Shown here piece after piece: positions 23,833 to 31,750 of a stretch of 34,605 nt of DNA; within the stretch, counting starts at the first letter, position 1, and each line of letters opens with the position of its first letter. The notes beneath the pieces were generated by a model. The model worked only from the letters and a program-made list of their open reading frames with translations. It had not been told where the DNA came from and ran no database searches. The position numbers and the translations under genes were made by a program. Source of the DNA: Clostridium prolinivorans (lineage in GTDB: Bacteria > Bacillota > Clostridia > Clostridiales > Clostridiaceae); the NCBI RefSeq assembly GCF_004011155.1, contig NZ_RJWG01000017.1:1-34605 (forward strand). The letters are read 5' to 3'.

Positions 23833-24233
23833 GAGTGTTAATTGACACCAACATCCTGATCTCCGCTTCCTTGAGCTGCGAAGGAACGCCTTATCAGGCG
23901 TACATTAAAGCTGTAACACACCCCAACCACGGTATGGTTTGCGATCAAAACATCGATGAGCTTCGCCGGGTATACAACCGGAAATTCCCCCATAAGATCC
24001 AGGCGCTTGAACGCTTTTTGGCGATTGCGCTTACCGTTCTTGAAGTTGTTCCAACTCCCGCAGTTGACGTGTCGGATGAGGCGCTTGTCCGGGACGCATC
24101 CGACAGGCCAATACTCAGGGCGGCCATTGCGGCAAAAGCTGACGTGCTTGTAACCGGAGATAGGGATTTCCTTGAATCCGGCGTAACAAACCCAAAGATC
24201 GTAACAGCGGCAGAGTTTTTGCAAATGGAATAA
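23829..24233 (+). CDS. PIN-domain toxin (putative ribonuclease)
   Basis: A 134-aa PIN protein starting ATG at 23829. The acidic site looks complete: Asp6 in VLIDTNILISA, Glu44 in NIDELRRVYN, Asp92 in RDASDRPILRAA, and Asp111/Asp113 in LVTGDRDFLE. The pattern fits the COG1569-type 'putative toxin-antitoxin system toxin component, PIN family' rather than classical VapC. Such proteins are Mg-dependent RNases held in check by the cognate antitoxin. The RNA target is not predictable. With the antitoxin it forms a self-contained module that may keep the prophage in the population or block other phages. Confidence 0.9.
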   Translation: MRVLIDTNILISASLSCEGTPYQAYIKAVTHPNHGMVCDQNIDELRRVYNRKFPHKIQALERFLAIALTVLEVVPTPAVDVSDEALVRDASDRPILRAAIAAKADVLVTGDRDFLESGVTNPKIVTAAEFLQME

Positions 24234-24245
24234 AAGCAGCTTTTT

Positions 24246-24276
24246 AAAGCAGGGATTACAGCCACCCTGCTTTTTT
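24246..24276 (+). terminator. Bidirectional terminator after the toxin gene
   Basis: AAAGCAGGG (24246-24254) pairs perfectly with CCCTGCTTT (24265-24273), then TTTGC. It stops toxin-antitoxin transcripts from running against the tail chaperone genes. The minus strand also ends in T-rich sequence (TTTAAAAAG), so it may damp late transcription as well. Confidence 0.75.
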
Positions 24277-24281
24277 GCTGC

Positions 24282-24473
24282 TTATATTCCATAAGGTATC
24301 ACATCATCAATGGTAAACATACGCTTTGGTTTCGCCAGCCCTAAAAACTGCTTATGGCACTCCCATAAATCAAGCAGGTACCCAATAGGCATTAGCCATA
24401 CTTCATCCTCTGAACGGTTGAGCTGGACAGTGCCGTAATATAAAAGCCGAGTGAACAATTCCTCATCGCTCAC
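24282..24473 (-). CDS. Tail assembly chaperone, downstream frame (gpT-like)
   Basis: A 63-aa frame starting with a GTG at 24473 that overlaps the stop of the preceding chaperone gene (GTGA). It reads SDEELFTRLLYYGTVQLNRS, ending KPKRMFTIDDVIPYGI, with no motif of its own. In siphophages the second chaperone frame is expressed mostly as a fusion through a programmed frameshift. Here a -1 slippery site and stem-loop upstream (24447-24491) put this frame in register, giving a product of about 190 aa. Independent translation from the GTG is possible but lacks a good ribosome-binding site. Confidence 0.8.
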   Translation of the reverse strand: MSDEELFTRLLYYGTVQLNRSEDEVWLMPIGYLLDLWECHKQFLGLAKPKRMFTIDDVIPYGI

Positions 24474-24491
24474 TCGGCCGGTGTGTTTTTT
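24447..24491 (-). promoter_or_regulatory. Programmed -1 ribosomal frameshift site (A_AAA_AAC plus stem-loop)
   Basis: On the minus strand the 0-frame codons tta aaa aac contain the canonical heptamer A_AAA_AAC (24491-24485). After a 6-nt spacer comes a 9-bp stem, GCCGAGTGA (24478-24470 read on minus) with TCACTCGGC (24454-24446), closing a 15-nt loop. A -1 slip reads HTGRVSDEELF and so joins the upstream chaperone to the downstream frame, bypassing its TGA. Heptamer, spacer and stem all fit known -1 signals. Confidence 0.82.
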
Positions 24492-24853
24492 AAGTCATCC
24501 TCACTTTCAACATTTCTTTTGGTACCCTTGAACATTGCTTCCATGATAGCGTCTTTATATGCTGCCAGTTCCAAAGGAGATGTGAGAAGTTCCACTGTCT
24601 CTTCAGTCAGGAGTTCACGCTTATCCTGATTTTTGAGGTTGTGTATCAAAATGCTCTGGTTAGCCAATAGCGTAATCAGCCATACCACTTCGTCAAGAGC
24701 CATCTCGAAGTTCTCGGTTTTCATCAGTTTCGTGCCGAGGTTTTCAAGACCGCCATACCTTTTTGCAATCTCCTTTGTCGCTTTAGTGGTTAGAATAAGC
24801 TGATATTCTTCATTGCCAATTTTAATAATTGCGCTTCTGTCATTATCCTGCAT
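24470..24853 (-). CDS. Tail assembly chaperone, upstream frame (gpG-like)
   Basis: A 127-aa protein starting ATG at 24853, overlapping the major tail protein stop (TAATG). It opens IIKIGNEEYQLILTTKATKE and continues IAKRYGGLENLGTKL, a pattern seen in Firmicutes tail chaperones directly after the major tail protein. It is helical in its second half (LTEETVELLTSPLELAAYKD). It coats the tape measure during tail assembly and is not in the mature virion. Its last codons carry the -1 slippery site, so a fraction of ribosomes should make the long gpG-T form. Confidence 0.82.
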   Translation of the reverse strand: MQDNDRSAIIKIGNEEYQLILTTKATKEIAKRYGGLENLGTKLMKTENFEMALDEVVWLITLLANQSILIHNLKNQDKRELLTEETVELLTSPLELAAYKDAIMEAMFKGTKRNVESEDDLKNTPAE

Positions 24854-25452
24854 TATTCGCTTCCTCCTCCCACAGCAAATACCGGCTCATAAACTTCTGT
24901 ATACCAGCCAGTAATAGTTTCAGGCGATACACCGGGATCGTCTTCGCTGACCTCCGCCTTCCAAGGGTGCTTTCCTTGGCCATCTGGTTTGTTACGTCTC
25001 ATGACTGTCCCTTCAATGGTGGGTGTTGAAAAGGTAATGCTATCACCTTTCGTCTGCAGATTTGTCGCCGGAATACCGAATTTTACCCTGTAAAGCCAAA
25101 AGTACCTGTACTTGCCGTTAGCTTTCTTGGCTCTAAAGCCGATTGCCACAGGTGCGCCACCATCCTCGCTGGCAGAAATCAGCACCTTGTTGTCGTCAAG
25201 GGTGGCTCCTGTCAAAACCTCTGCAGCGGCTACTCCGATATCCGCAACGCCAAGAGTCAGTGTACCGCTTTGAAATTCCTTGACCACTTCTGCCGCTCCG
25301 TCGTCGGCATAAAGCGTCGCCTCTGCTAGCTCTACAGAAAGCTCTGCCGTAATCGCTTTAGCCAGCGGAACAGGCGTGTCATAGGTCTCTTCTCCGTTTT
25401 CATTCTCGGTTATTTTGGCGTAATATAACCTGTCCAGTCCGATTGTAGCCAT
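24853..25452 (-). CDS. Major tail protein (phi13-type)
   Basis: ATG at 25452 is chosen because it lies at a normal distance from AAAGGAGG; an ATG at 25461 touches that site. It is 199 aa. ATIGLDRLYYAKITENENGE then ETYDTPVPLAKAITAELSVE is the family opening, with FQSGTLTLGVADIGVAAAEV and FWLYRVKFGIPATNLQTKGD as conserved strands. It stacks as rings to form the long non-contractile tail tube. The C-terminus (GWYTEVYEPVFAVGGGSE) is short, with no Ig-like extension. It lies directly upstream of the chaperones, as expected. Confidence 0.9.
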   Translation of the reverse strand: MATIGLDRLYYAKITENENGEETYDTPVPLAKAITAELSVELAEATLYADDGAAEVVKEFQSGTLTLGVADIGVAAAEVLTGATLDDNKVLISASEDGGAPVAIGFRAKKANGKYRYFWLYRVKFGIPATNLQTKGDSITFSTPTIEGTVMRRNKPDGQGKHPWKAEVSEDDPGVSPETITGWYTEVYEPVFAVGGGSE

Positions 25453-25457
25453 GTATC

Positions 25458-25802
25458 TCATTCCTCCTTTACTTCATATTCTTTTGCCACATCAATGGCA
25501 TAGTGGTGATAGCCAGTATCGTCCTCATGGCCTATATACCGCCTGTCGGTAATGGTAAAGCCCGCTTGGAGCAAGGTGTTCACTATTTCGTTTTTACGGG
25601 CAGTGTAGTTTCCCTTTATAAATAAAGACAACCGTACCTCCTGGGTTTCAGCCTGAGGCCGGTTGTCTGCAAAAACCTCAAATGTATCTGTCATCGGGGT
25701 AATGACAAGGTACTCATCTGGCGGTACACCGCTAAATACTCCGGTTTCAATGGGGATACCCAAAGCATCCAATAACGAGTTTAATTCTGACAATATGCTC
25801 AT
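25458..25802 (-). CDS. Tail completion / minor tail protein, 114 aa
   Basis: Starts ATG at 25802, overlapping the HK97 gp10-like gene by 4 nt. SILSELNSLLDALGIPIETG, VFSGVPPDEYLVITPM and the later EVRLSLFIKGNYTARKNEIV, YHHYAIDVAKEYEVKEE resemble the tail terminator/completion proteins found between gp10-like and major tail genes. It would cap the tail tube at the head side. Called mainly by position and overall pattern; no active site is expected. Confidence 0.75.
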   Translation of the reverse strand: MSILSELNSLLDALGIPIETGVFSGVPPDEYLVITPMTDTFEVFADNRPQAETQEVRLSLFIKGNYTARKNEIVNTLLQAGFTITDRRYIGHEDDTGYHHYAIDVAKEYEVKEE

Positions 25803-26230
25803 ATACGTTCCAGCTCCTGTTCCAGTCTTGATTTCATTGCTTCGATGCAGGACTTCCTTGTAGCTGATTTTGCCGGTTTCAAAAAGGGTCTTGGAGGCTG
25901 CCCGGACTTGCCGTATTCAATAATATTAGCGATCTTCGCATTGCTTTCCCCATCTTTCCTTGGTTCAGTAAAGCCGATTTTTATGTTGTGGTTTCCATCC
26001 CTGTCCTGTTTAGCAGGAGAGAGTCCCAAAGCATTTACCAATTCACCGGTTGCCCTGGACGGGTATTTAGTGCCGCTTCCGATAACCGTCTGCAGGTTGG
26101 ACTTCACTTTTGAAAGAACCACTTCTCCTCCTGCTTCTAGTACCTTGGGAATGATTTCGTCTGTTCTTTCTCCAAGTCTGGATAACTTGAGCAAGAACTC
26201 TTCCGGCATTTTAACTTCCACCTTAGCCAC
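25799..26230 (-). CDS. HK97 gp10-like head-tail joining protein
   Basis: A 143-aa protein starting ATG at 26230 after GGAGGTGGCTGCAACG. Helix-rich N-terminus (EEFLLKLSRLGERTDEIIPK then VLEAGGEVVLSKVKSNL) followed by IIEYGKSGQPPRPFLKPA, the G-x-x-x-x-P-R-P-F motif that marks the HK97-gp10 family. It helps join or stabilise the head-tail interface. It overlaps the next gene (ATGA). Confidence 0.88.
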   Translation of the reverse strand: MAKVEVKMPEEFLLKLSRLGERTDEIIPKVLEAGGEVVLSKVKSNLQTVIGSGTKYPSRATGELVNALGLSPAKQDRDGNHNIKIGFTEPRKDGESNAKIANIIEYGKSGQPPRPFLKPAKSATRKSCIEAMKSRLEQELERI

Positions 26231-26247
26231 GTTGCAGCCACCTCCTC

Positions 26248-26583
26248 TTATGCTTTGCTTGATTTCACCTTTTCCGCAAGCACCTCAATATACATTCCGC
26301 GTCCCTTCACATCCTCAACACTGATAATGTTGTACCTGCCATCGCTGCAAACGAGTACAAGATCTGTGGTAACTTCCAGGTTAGGTATCTTACGGAAGCG
26401 GAACAGGGCAGACGCCTGCGAAAACGCCGCCCTGTTTGCCCATTTTTCACTGCCATGCCTATCTTCCTTGTATGCCCTTACCGAAGCAAGAATGACATCA
26501 CCTTTTTCAGTAAAACCCTCACTATCCTTAACCGGCTTGACTGAGATAATGTCCACGAAAGTTTTCATTTTCCCAAAGCCCAT
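26248..26583 (-). CDS. Head-tail adaptor (phage head closure) protein
   Basis: ATG at 26583 follows GGAAGGTG at normal spacing; an upstream start at 26598 would overlap the preceding gene more deeply. About 111 aa. It has the gp16/stopper-like pattern: FVDIISVKPVKDSEGFTEKG, VILASVRAYKEDRHGSEKWA, ALFRFRKIPNLEVTTDLVLV and YNIISVEDVKGRGMYIEVLA. It closes the portal channel after DNA packaging and receives the tail. Part of the four-gene connector block. Confidence 0.85.
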   Translation of the reverse strand: MGFGKMKTFVDIISVKPVKDSEGFTEKGDVILASVRAYKEDRHGSEKWANRAAFSQASALFRFRKIPNLEVTTDLVLVCSDGRYNIISVEDVKGRGMYIEVLAEKVKSSKA

Positions 26584-26585
26584 AT

Positions 26586-26894
26586 TTACACCTTCCAATC
26601 CCGGTCGAGCCGCAGCAATAGATTAACTGTATTCCATACCTGCTGTCCAGCCTGCACACTATCCCCAAAAAAGCCAGCCGTCGAGCCATCCCTGCTTTCA
26701 TAAAAATGGCTCGACAGCATAATGACAGCCTGCTCAGTAGTAGGCGGCATGGGGTTTTCGGCATAATATCCTTCAGGCTTTTTCTGGTAACTTTCCGCAT
26801 AGGCCACTGCGGCTTTGATATACTCTTGTAAAAGTGCGTCATCTTCGTTGTGTTGCAATATGAGGTTTGCTTTAACCTTCTCCAAAAGTTCCAT
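26586..26894 (-). CDS. Head-tail connector protein (gp6-like)
   Basis: ATG at 26894 after GGAGGGC is preferred over one at 26918 that overlaps the capsid gene. About 102 aa, mostly helical: ELLEKVKANLILQHNEDDAL, LQEYIKAAVAYAESYQ, then AVIMLSSHFYESRDGSTAGF and VNLLLRLDRDWKV at the end. This is the usual form of the HK97 gp6/phage connector family, a ring bound under the portal. It follows the capsid gene directly. Confidence 0.87.
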   Translation of the reverse strand: MELLEKVKANLILQHNEDDALLQEYIKAAVAYAESYQKKPEGYYAENPMPPTTEQAVIMLSSHFYESRDGSTAGFFGDSVQAGQQVWNTVNLLLRLDRDWKV

Positions 26895-26914
26895 GCCGCA
26901 GCCCTCCGTTCTCA

Positions 26915-28117
26915 TCAAGCCGATTTCTGCTGCAGTATCTTGACTGCTTCTGCCAACACCAGCTTGCCATCTACACGTTGGGTTGCCATGAAACCTACCT
27001 GTCCGGTAGCAGCATACAGCTCATTAAGCCGCTTAAAAACCCTGCCCTGGCGATCTGCCACCCAGTAATAAGAAAAATCGCCGAATACAATCGTTTTTGC
27101 TCCGGCGGCAATGGCTGGCATAAATGCAGAAGTTTTAACTGGACGATTGAGGATAGTATCCGGTGTTCCAGCAGTTACAGAAGGCTGCCAGAGATACTGA
27201 CCGTTGTTGTCTTTGAGCTTCCTTATAGCTTTAATTGTCGAATCATTCATAATGAATACAGCGTTCCTGCGGTACGGAGACTTTAGGCTGTAGAACAAGT
27301 CCATGATCTCGTCAAGGGTAATGGCTGTTGCACTCGCCGCAGTTACTCCTATCTCGCCACCGCCGTTATCTGCCAAGATACCGGTTGGCTTGCCAGATCC
27401 GTCACCGATAAAAAATGCTTCCTCCTCTTTCGCCCCGATTCGGCGGGCGAATTCTTTGGCTATATACTGTTCAAGGTTGAATACACTATCGTTTAACAAT
27501 TCCTCTGACACCTTGATCATAGTAGCCAGCTTATATGCGCCGATGGATACCTGTGCAAAGGAGTCATCGCTTTCGGGAATCTGGCCTTCCTCATCCACCC
27601 AAGATGCAGTACCCTTGCTTGCTACCACAGGAATTTTCTTGTCACCGCTGGACGTGGTAATAACATTGGCAATCTGCCTAAAGATATTCTCCTCCTCCAG
27701 TGCTTCCACAAGAGTACGCTCAAAGTCGTCGGGGACAAGATATCCACCTTCGGTGTCCTCTCCGATCTGCAGCGCGTTATGCACGTCATATTTGCGCCTG
27801 CCACGCATCATGTTCCAGAAAGACTGCCTGTACTCATCGCTGGCACGTCCGGTTTTTTCATTGTTGCCAGATATGGAAGTGGGTTTCTCTGTAATGGGGA
27901 TATTCAACGGTTTTGACAGTTCCAGATCTATGGCAGCCTGACGCTCGAGACGTTCGATTTCTTTGCCCAGCGCAATAACATCGGCTTCCATTTTCTCATA
28001 AGTTGCGGTGTCCTCCGGTGAAAGCAGTCCGTCGTTCCCACGTTTGCTGTCGAGGAAAGCCTTAGCAGCTTCCCATACTTTCGCGCGTTTTTCACGCAGT
28101 TCCAGTATTTTGCTCAT
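26915..28117 (-). CDS. HK97-fold major capsid protein
   Basis: ATG at 28117 sits 10 nt behind AAGGAGG. 400 aa. Residues about 1-95 are a helical, charged delta (scaffold) domain (LREKRAKVWEAAKAFLDSKR ... KEIERLERQAAIDLE) that the adjacent protease should remove. The mature part starts near FWNMMRGRRKYD and has the HK97 blocks GGYLVPDDFERTLVEALEEE, VDEEGQIPESDDSFAQVSIG, AYKLATMIKVSEELLNDS and EEAFFIGDGSGKPTGI. The C-terminus RVFKRLNELYAATGQVGFMA, TQRVDGKLVLAEAVKIL completes the fold. It forms the icosahedral shell. Confidence 0.95.
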   Translation of the reverse strand: MSKILELREKRAKVWEAAKAFLDSKRGNDGLLSPEDTATYEKMEADVIALGKEIERLERQAAIDLELSKPLNIPITEKPTSISGNNEKTGRASDEYRQSFWNMMRGRRKYDVHNALQIGEDTEGGYLVPDDFERTLVEALEEENIFRQIANVITTSSGDKKIPVVASKGTASWVDEEGQIPESDDSFAQVSIGAYKLATMIKVSEELLNDSVFNLEQYIAKEFARRIGAKEEEAFFIGDGSGKPTGILADNGGGEIGVTAASATAITLDEIMDLFYSLKSPYRRNAVFIMNDSTIKAIRKLKDNNGQYLWQPSVTAGTPDTILNRPVKTSAFMPAIAAGAKTIVFGDFSYYWVADRQGRVFKRLNELYAATGQVGFMATQRVDGKLVLAEAVKILQQKSA

Positions 28118-28130
28118 AATCAAATCCTCC

Positions 28131-28856
28131 TTATGGTTTTAATAAAAAAAGCCGCTTTTCAAGCGACTCAATCGGGGTTCCTTTTGGTTTTTCTTTGGGT
28201 TTAAGCTTTTGAAGAATGGAATTTGTCACTGCCTGCCTGCTGAAGATCATTCCTCCTGATACTTCAAATTCGGGTGGGAATGATTCATCCTCCATAAACA
28301 AGATGCCATCGGCAAAGCCAAGTTCCACCGCTTTTCTTGCATTAAACCAGCTTTCCGCGTCCATAAGGTGCGATATTTTTGCCCGGGAAAGTCCGGTTTT
28401 CAGCTCATAAGCGTTGATGATGGATTCCTTTATTTCCTCCAGCATTGCGATAGCTTTCTCCATTTCCTCTGTATCACCGATGGCTATTGTCATTGGGTTG
28501 TGGATCATCATCATGCTGACAGGTGACATAAAAACGTCGCCACCAGCCATGGCAATGACCGAAGCGGCGCTGGCCGCAATACCGTCAATCTTTACCGTCA
28601 CTTTGCCTTTGTAATCCATAAGCATGTTGTAAATTTGATTGGCTGCAAATATATCGCCGCCCGGGCTGTTGATCCAGATCGTTATATCACCCTCTCCGGA
28701 TAACAGTTCTGATTTGAATTGTTTGGGAGTTACTTCGTCTCCCAGCCAGCTTTCTTCGGCTATTGGACCGTCAATATATAATGTCCGGCTGCCATCATCG
28801 TTTTGTATCCAGTTCCAGAAGCGGCGAACCGGTTTTGGTTTTTGTGATTTGTTCAT
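28131..28856 (-). CDS. ClpP-like prohead maturation protease
   Basis: ATG at 28856 behind GGAGGGATC gives 241 aa; earlier starts would extend further into the portal gene. The Clp protease triad is visible: Ser96 in DGIAASAASVIAMAGG, His119 in SMMMIHNPM and Asp166 in HLMDAESWFNARKAVELGFA. WINSPGGDIFAANQIYNML is another signature. It should digest the capsid delta domain during head maturation. It overlaps the portal gene by about 60 nt and lies just upstream of the capsid gene, the common HK97-type order. Its last codons lie in a terminator-like hairpin (28144-28167). Confidence 0.94.
   Translation of the reverse strand: MNKSQKPKPVRRFWNWIQNDDGSRTLYIDGPIAEESWLGDEVTPKQFKSELLSGEGDITIWINSPGGDIFAANQIYNMLMDYKGKVTVKIDGIAASAASVIAMAGGDVFMSPVSMMMIHNPMTIAIGDTEEMEKAIAMLEEIKESIINAYELKTGLSRAKISHLMDAESWFNARKAVELGFADGILFMEDESFPPEFEVSGGMIFSRQAVTNSILQKLKPKEKPKGTPIESLEKRLFLLKP
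28144..28167 (-). terminator. Terminator-like hairpin at the protease - capsid junction
   Basis: On the minus strand GTCGCTT (28167-28161), loop GAA, AAGCGGC (28157-28151), with one G-U pair, is followed by seven Ts. It overlaps the protease stop and sits 25 nt before the capsid ribosome-binding site. It may work as an attenuator, or as a stabilising end that lets capsid mRNA accumulate separately. Confidence 0.55.
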
Positions 28857-30117
28857 TTTTTGATCCCTCCGTTTCAGTATTGGTTTTGCCTGCAAATGCA
28901 CCTGCATCGGCAAGCTTGGTCATGTTTCCGTTGACAAGATACAGATCACCGCCCAACTCCGCTGGGATCCGGTTCATGTCCTCAAGCTCGCGGATATCGT
29001 TAGCAGACATCCAGCCGTTCTGGCGAGCTACAGCATAACCATTCATGCGGCTTGCATAATCACCGCGCAGAAGGCCATCTACATTGAATTTGACAAAATA
29101 TATCCGCTTCTCTGACGGTAAAAGCAGCGCTTTTTGAAGAGCCTGTTCCCAGCGTACCACCCACGGGTCAAGCGTATATTTGACAAATTCCAGAGACTGC
29201 TGCTCGATGTTTGAAAAGCTTGACTTTTCGAGATCTCCAACCATATGGGGAGGTACTCGGAATATCCGAGCAATTTCGTTTATCTGGAACTTTCTTGTCT
29301 CCAAAAACTGTGCCTGTTCGGGTGGAATGCCGATTGGCTGAAACTTCATACCCTCTTCCAGAACTGCAATGCGGTGAGCATTGGCACTGCCTTGATAGAC
29401 AGCGTTCCAACTTTCACGCACCTTTGCCGGATCCTTTAATACGCCGGGATGTTCCAGAACGCCGCCCGGATTTGCACCGTTGGCAAAAAAGGACGCTCCG
29501 TACTCTTCACAGGCAATAGCCATGCCTATGGCATTTTTGGCCATAGCAATAGGAGAATATCCGATCAACCCGTCAAAACCGAGTCCTGGAATATGCAGCA
29601 CTTCTTCACTTCGCAGGTATATAAGGCCTGCCTTCGGATTTGTCCTGCTTTCATCACTGTCGCGTCGATAAGTGTAAAACAACTCTCCGTTTGGAGCCCT
29701 GTCTACCGTCATCTTGTTTGGCAAAAGGGGATAAAGCGCCAGCGCTCGTCCGGAACCGTCCCTGATAATCTGAGCGTAAGCATTTCCCCATAAAAGAAGA
29801 TGACTCATCAGTGTTTCCCGGAACACGAATGAAGTCATCTCAGGGTTTGGCTCGTCATGGAGCAGGTAATATAGCGGGTGAGTCAACGCTTTTTCTTTGC
29901 CACCATCTTCTTTGTATCGGTATACATGAAGCGGAAGCCCGGCGATGGCCTCTGCAAGTATCCGTACACAGGCATACACTGCCGTTGTCTGCATAGCCGT
30001 CCGCTCATTGACAGTCTTTCCGCTGGATGTGCCGCCGAAGAAAAAGCTGTATGCGTTGCCGAACAGGCTGTTTTTCGGCTTGTCCCTTGCTTTGAACAAG
30101 CGGGAAAATACACTCAT
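28795..30117 (-). CDS. Phage portal protein (HK97 family)
   Basis: A 440-aa protein whose ATG (30117) overlaps the terminase stop (ATGA). It opens MSVFSRLFKARDKPKNS and has the portal blocks TAVYACVRILAEAIAGLPLH, YLLHDEPNPEMTSFVFRETL, LLWGNAYAQIIRDGSGR, GLIGYSPIAMAKNAIGMA and IARIFRVPPHMVGDLEKSSF. EQQSLEFVKYTLDPWVVRWE is also typical. It forms the ring at one capsid vertex through which DNA enters. The C-terminal tail overlaps the protease gene. Confidence 0.95.
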   Translation of the reverse strand: MSVFSRLFKARDKPKNSLFGNAYSFFFGGTSSGKTVNERTAMQTTAVYACVRILAEAIAGLPLHVYRYKEDGGKEKALTHPLYYLLHDEPNPEMTSFVFRETLMSHLLLWGNAYAQIIRDGSGRALALYPLLPNKMTVDRAPNGELFYTYRRDSDESRTNPKAGLIYLRSEEVLHIPGLGFDGLIGYSPIAMAKNAIGMAIACEEYGASFFANGANPGGVLEHPGVLKDPAKVRESWNAVYQGSANAHRIAVLEEGMKFQPIGIPPEQAQFLETRKFQINEIARIFRVPPHMVGDLEKSSFSNIEQQSLEFVKYTLDPWVVRWEQALQKALLLPSEKRIYFVKFNVDGLLRGDYASRMNGYAVARQNGWMSANDIRELEDMNRIPAELGGDLYLVNGNMTKLADAGAFAGKTNTETEGSKNEQITKTKTGSPLLELDTKR

Positions 30118-31718
30118 ATGATCAGCAGCCCCCTTTCATCATAAATTGATCCGTTGCGGACATCTCCTCCATGTCTTAACGCGCGGTCAAGCGCCATAAT
30201 TAACGCTACCGCGCCATCTATTCTCTCGGTGGACTTTTCTTTATCAGGCTTTATGTTTCCGGCTGGATCGGTTTTGACATAGATATTGTCCATCATCCAG
30301 CGCAGTACCGGATGGCCTCCATGAGCGATACGCTCTTCTAATGTCAGCTTCATCAACTCTTTTGTAGGCGGCGACATATCCTTGAAACCCTGACCGAAGG
30401 GAACAACCGTAAAACCCAAGGCTTCGAGGTTTTGCGTCATCTGAATTGCGCCCCAGCGGTCAAAGGCTATTTCCTTAATGTTATATTTCATACCGAGTTC
30501 CTCAATAAAGGTTTCGATAAAGCCGTAATGCACTACGTTGCCCTCGGTGGTATATAAAAAGCCCTGCCGCTCCCAGACATCATAAGGTACGTGATCTCTC
30601 CGCACACGCTGATCGATATTCTCCTCCGGTATCCAGAAAAAAGGTAGAATCTGATATTTATCAGATTCATCAAGCGGTGGAAACACCAGCACAAAGGCGG
30701 TAATATCGGTAGTAGATGACAGGTCAAGTCCTCCGTAACAGGTTCTGCCGCGCAATTTTTCTGCATCAACAGGAAACGCACACTTATCCCATTTATCCAT
30801 TGGCATCCAGCGCACCGATTGTTTCACCCACTGATTTAAGCGGAGCTGACGGAATAAATTTTCCTCTGCAGGATTTTGCTTGGCATTTTCACAAGCCACC
30901 CTCAATTTTTCGATGTCGACTGTAATGCCCAGTGACGGGTTAACCTTTCTCCATACCTTTTCACTTGTCCAGTCATCGGTATCGGCTGCGCTGTAGATAA
31001 CAGGGTAGAAAGTCGGATCTATCTTACGCCCTTGAAGAATATCCTCAGCCTTTTGATGTACTTCCCAGCAGATGGAATTGCGGTCTGTGCCAGCAGTTGT
31101 GATCAGGAAAAACAGCGGTTGTTTTCTTGCATCGCCAGATCCGTGAAGCATTACATCATAAAGATCCCTGTTTGGCTGAGCATGAAGTTCGTCAAATACC
31201 ACACCATGGACGTTTAGGCCATGTTTCGTATATGCCTCCGCTGAAAGCACCTGATAAAAACTGCCTAACGGTTTATATACCAGCCGCTTCTGTGACAACA
31301 TTGGTTTAATTCGAGATTTTAATGCCGGACACTGTTCCACCATATCTACTGCAACGTCGAAAACAATGGATGCCTGCTGACGATCAGACGCACATCCGTA
31401 AACCTCGCCGCCATGCTCGAAATCACCGCAGGTAAGATATAAAGCAATTGCCGCTGCAAGTTCGCTCTTACCCTGCTTTTTTGGGATTTCTATATAGGCA
31501 GTGTTAAACTGCCTGTATCCATTAGGTTTCAAGATTCCGAATATGTCCCGGACAATCTGTTCCTGCCAGTCAATTAATTCAAAAGGCATTCCATACCATT
31601 CACCCTTGGTATGCTTCAGGCAGTTTATAAAAGTAACAGCGGCATCAGCCGCTTCCTTGTCATATCGAGAACCTTCCGCCATAAACTTGGTTGGTTTATA
31701 TCGTTTTAACTTCCGCAG
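30114..31718 (-). CDS. terL: Terminase large subunit
   Basis: The ATPase-nuclease that packages DNA. Walker A is IEIPKKQGKSEL and Walker B is HGVVFDELHAQP; the nuclease acidic residues include the first Asp in CYGGLDLSSTTDITAF, one in IAFDRWGAIQM and one in STERIDGAVALIMALD. The frame extends up to an ATG at 31766, but that ATG lies inside a terminator hairpin. A CTG at 31718 has an ideal AAAGGAGG 8 nt upstream and would start LRKLKRYKPTKF, where related proteins begin; an ATG at 31682 is another option. About 535 aa from the CTG. No small terminase gene is seen next to it. Confidence 0.94.
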   Translation of the reverse strand: MRKLKRYKPTKFMAEGSRYDKEAADAAVTFINCLKHTKGEWYGMPFELIDWQEQIVRDIFGILKPNGYRQFNTAYIEIPKKQGKSELAAAIALYLTCGDFEHGGEVYGCASDRQQASIVFDVAVDMVEQCPALKSRIKPMLSQKRLVYKPLGSFYQVLSAEAYTKHGLNVHGVVFDELHAQPNRDLYDVMLHGSGDARKQPLFFLITTAGTDRNSICWEVHQKAEDILQGRKIDPTFYPVIYSAADTDDWTSEKVWRKVNPSLGITVDIEKLRVACENAKQNPAEENLFRQLRLNQWVKQSVRWMPMDKWDKCAFPVDAEKLRGRTCYGGLDLSSTTDITAFVLVFPPLDESDKYQILPFFWIPEENIDQRVRRDHVPYDVWERQGFLYTTEGNVVHYGFIETFIEELGMKYNIKEIAFDRWGAIQMTQNLEALGFTVVPFGQGFKDMSPPTKELMKLTLEERIAHGGHPVLRWMMDNIYVKTDPAGNIKPDKEKSTERIDGAVALIMALDRALRHGGDVRNGSIYDERGLLII

Positions 31719-31750
31719 CTTTGCCGCCTCCTTTCCTAAAATTGAGCAAG

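Noticed and set aside
27303-27941. Long + strand frame (212 aa) opposite the capsid gene
   Set aside because: Ser/Pro-rich antisense shadow of the capsid coding sequence; no start signals.
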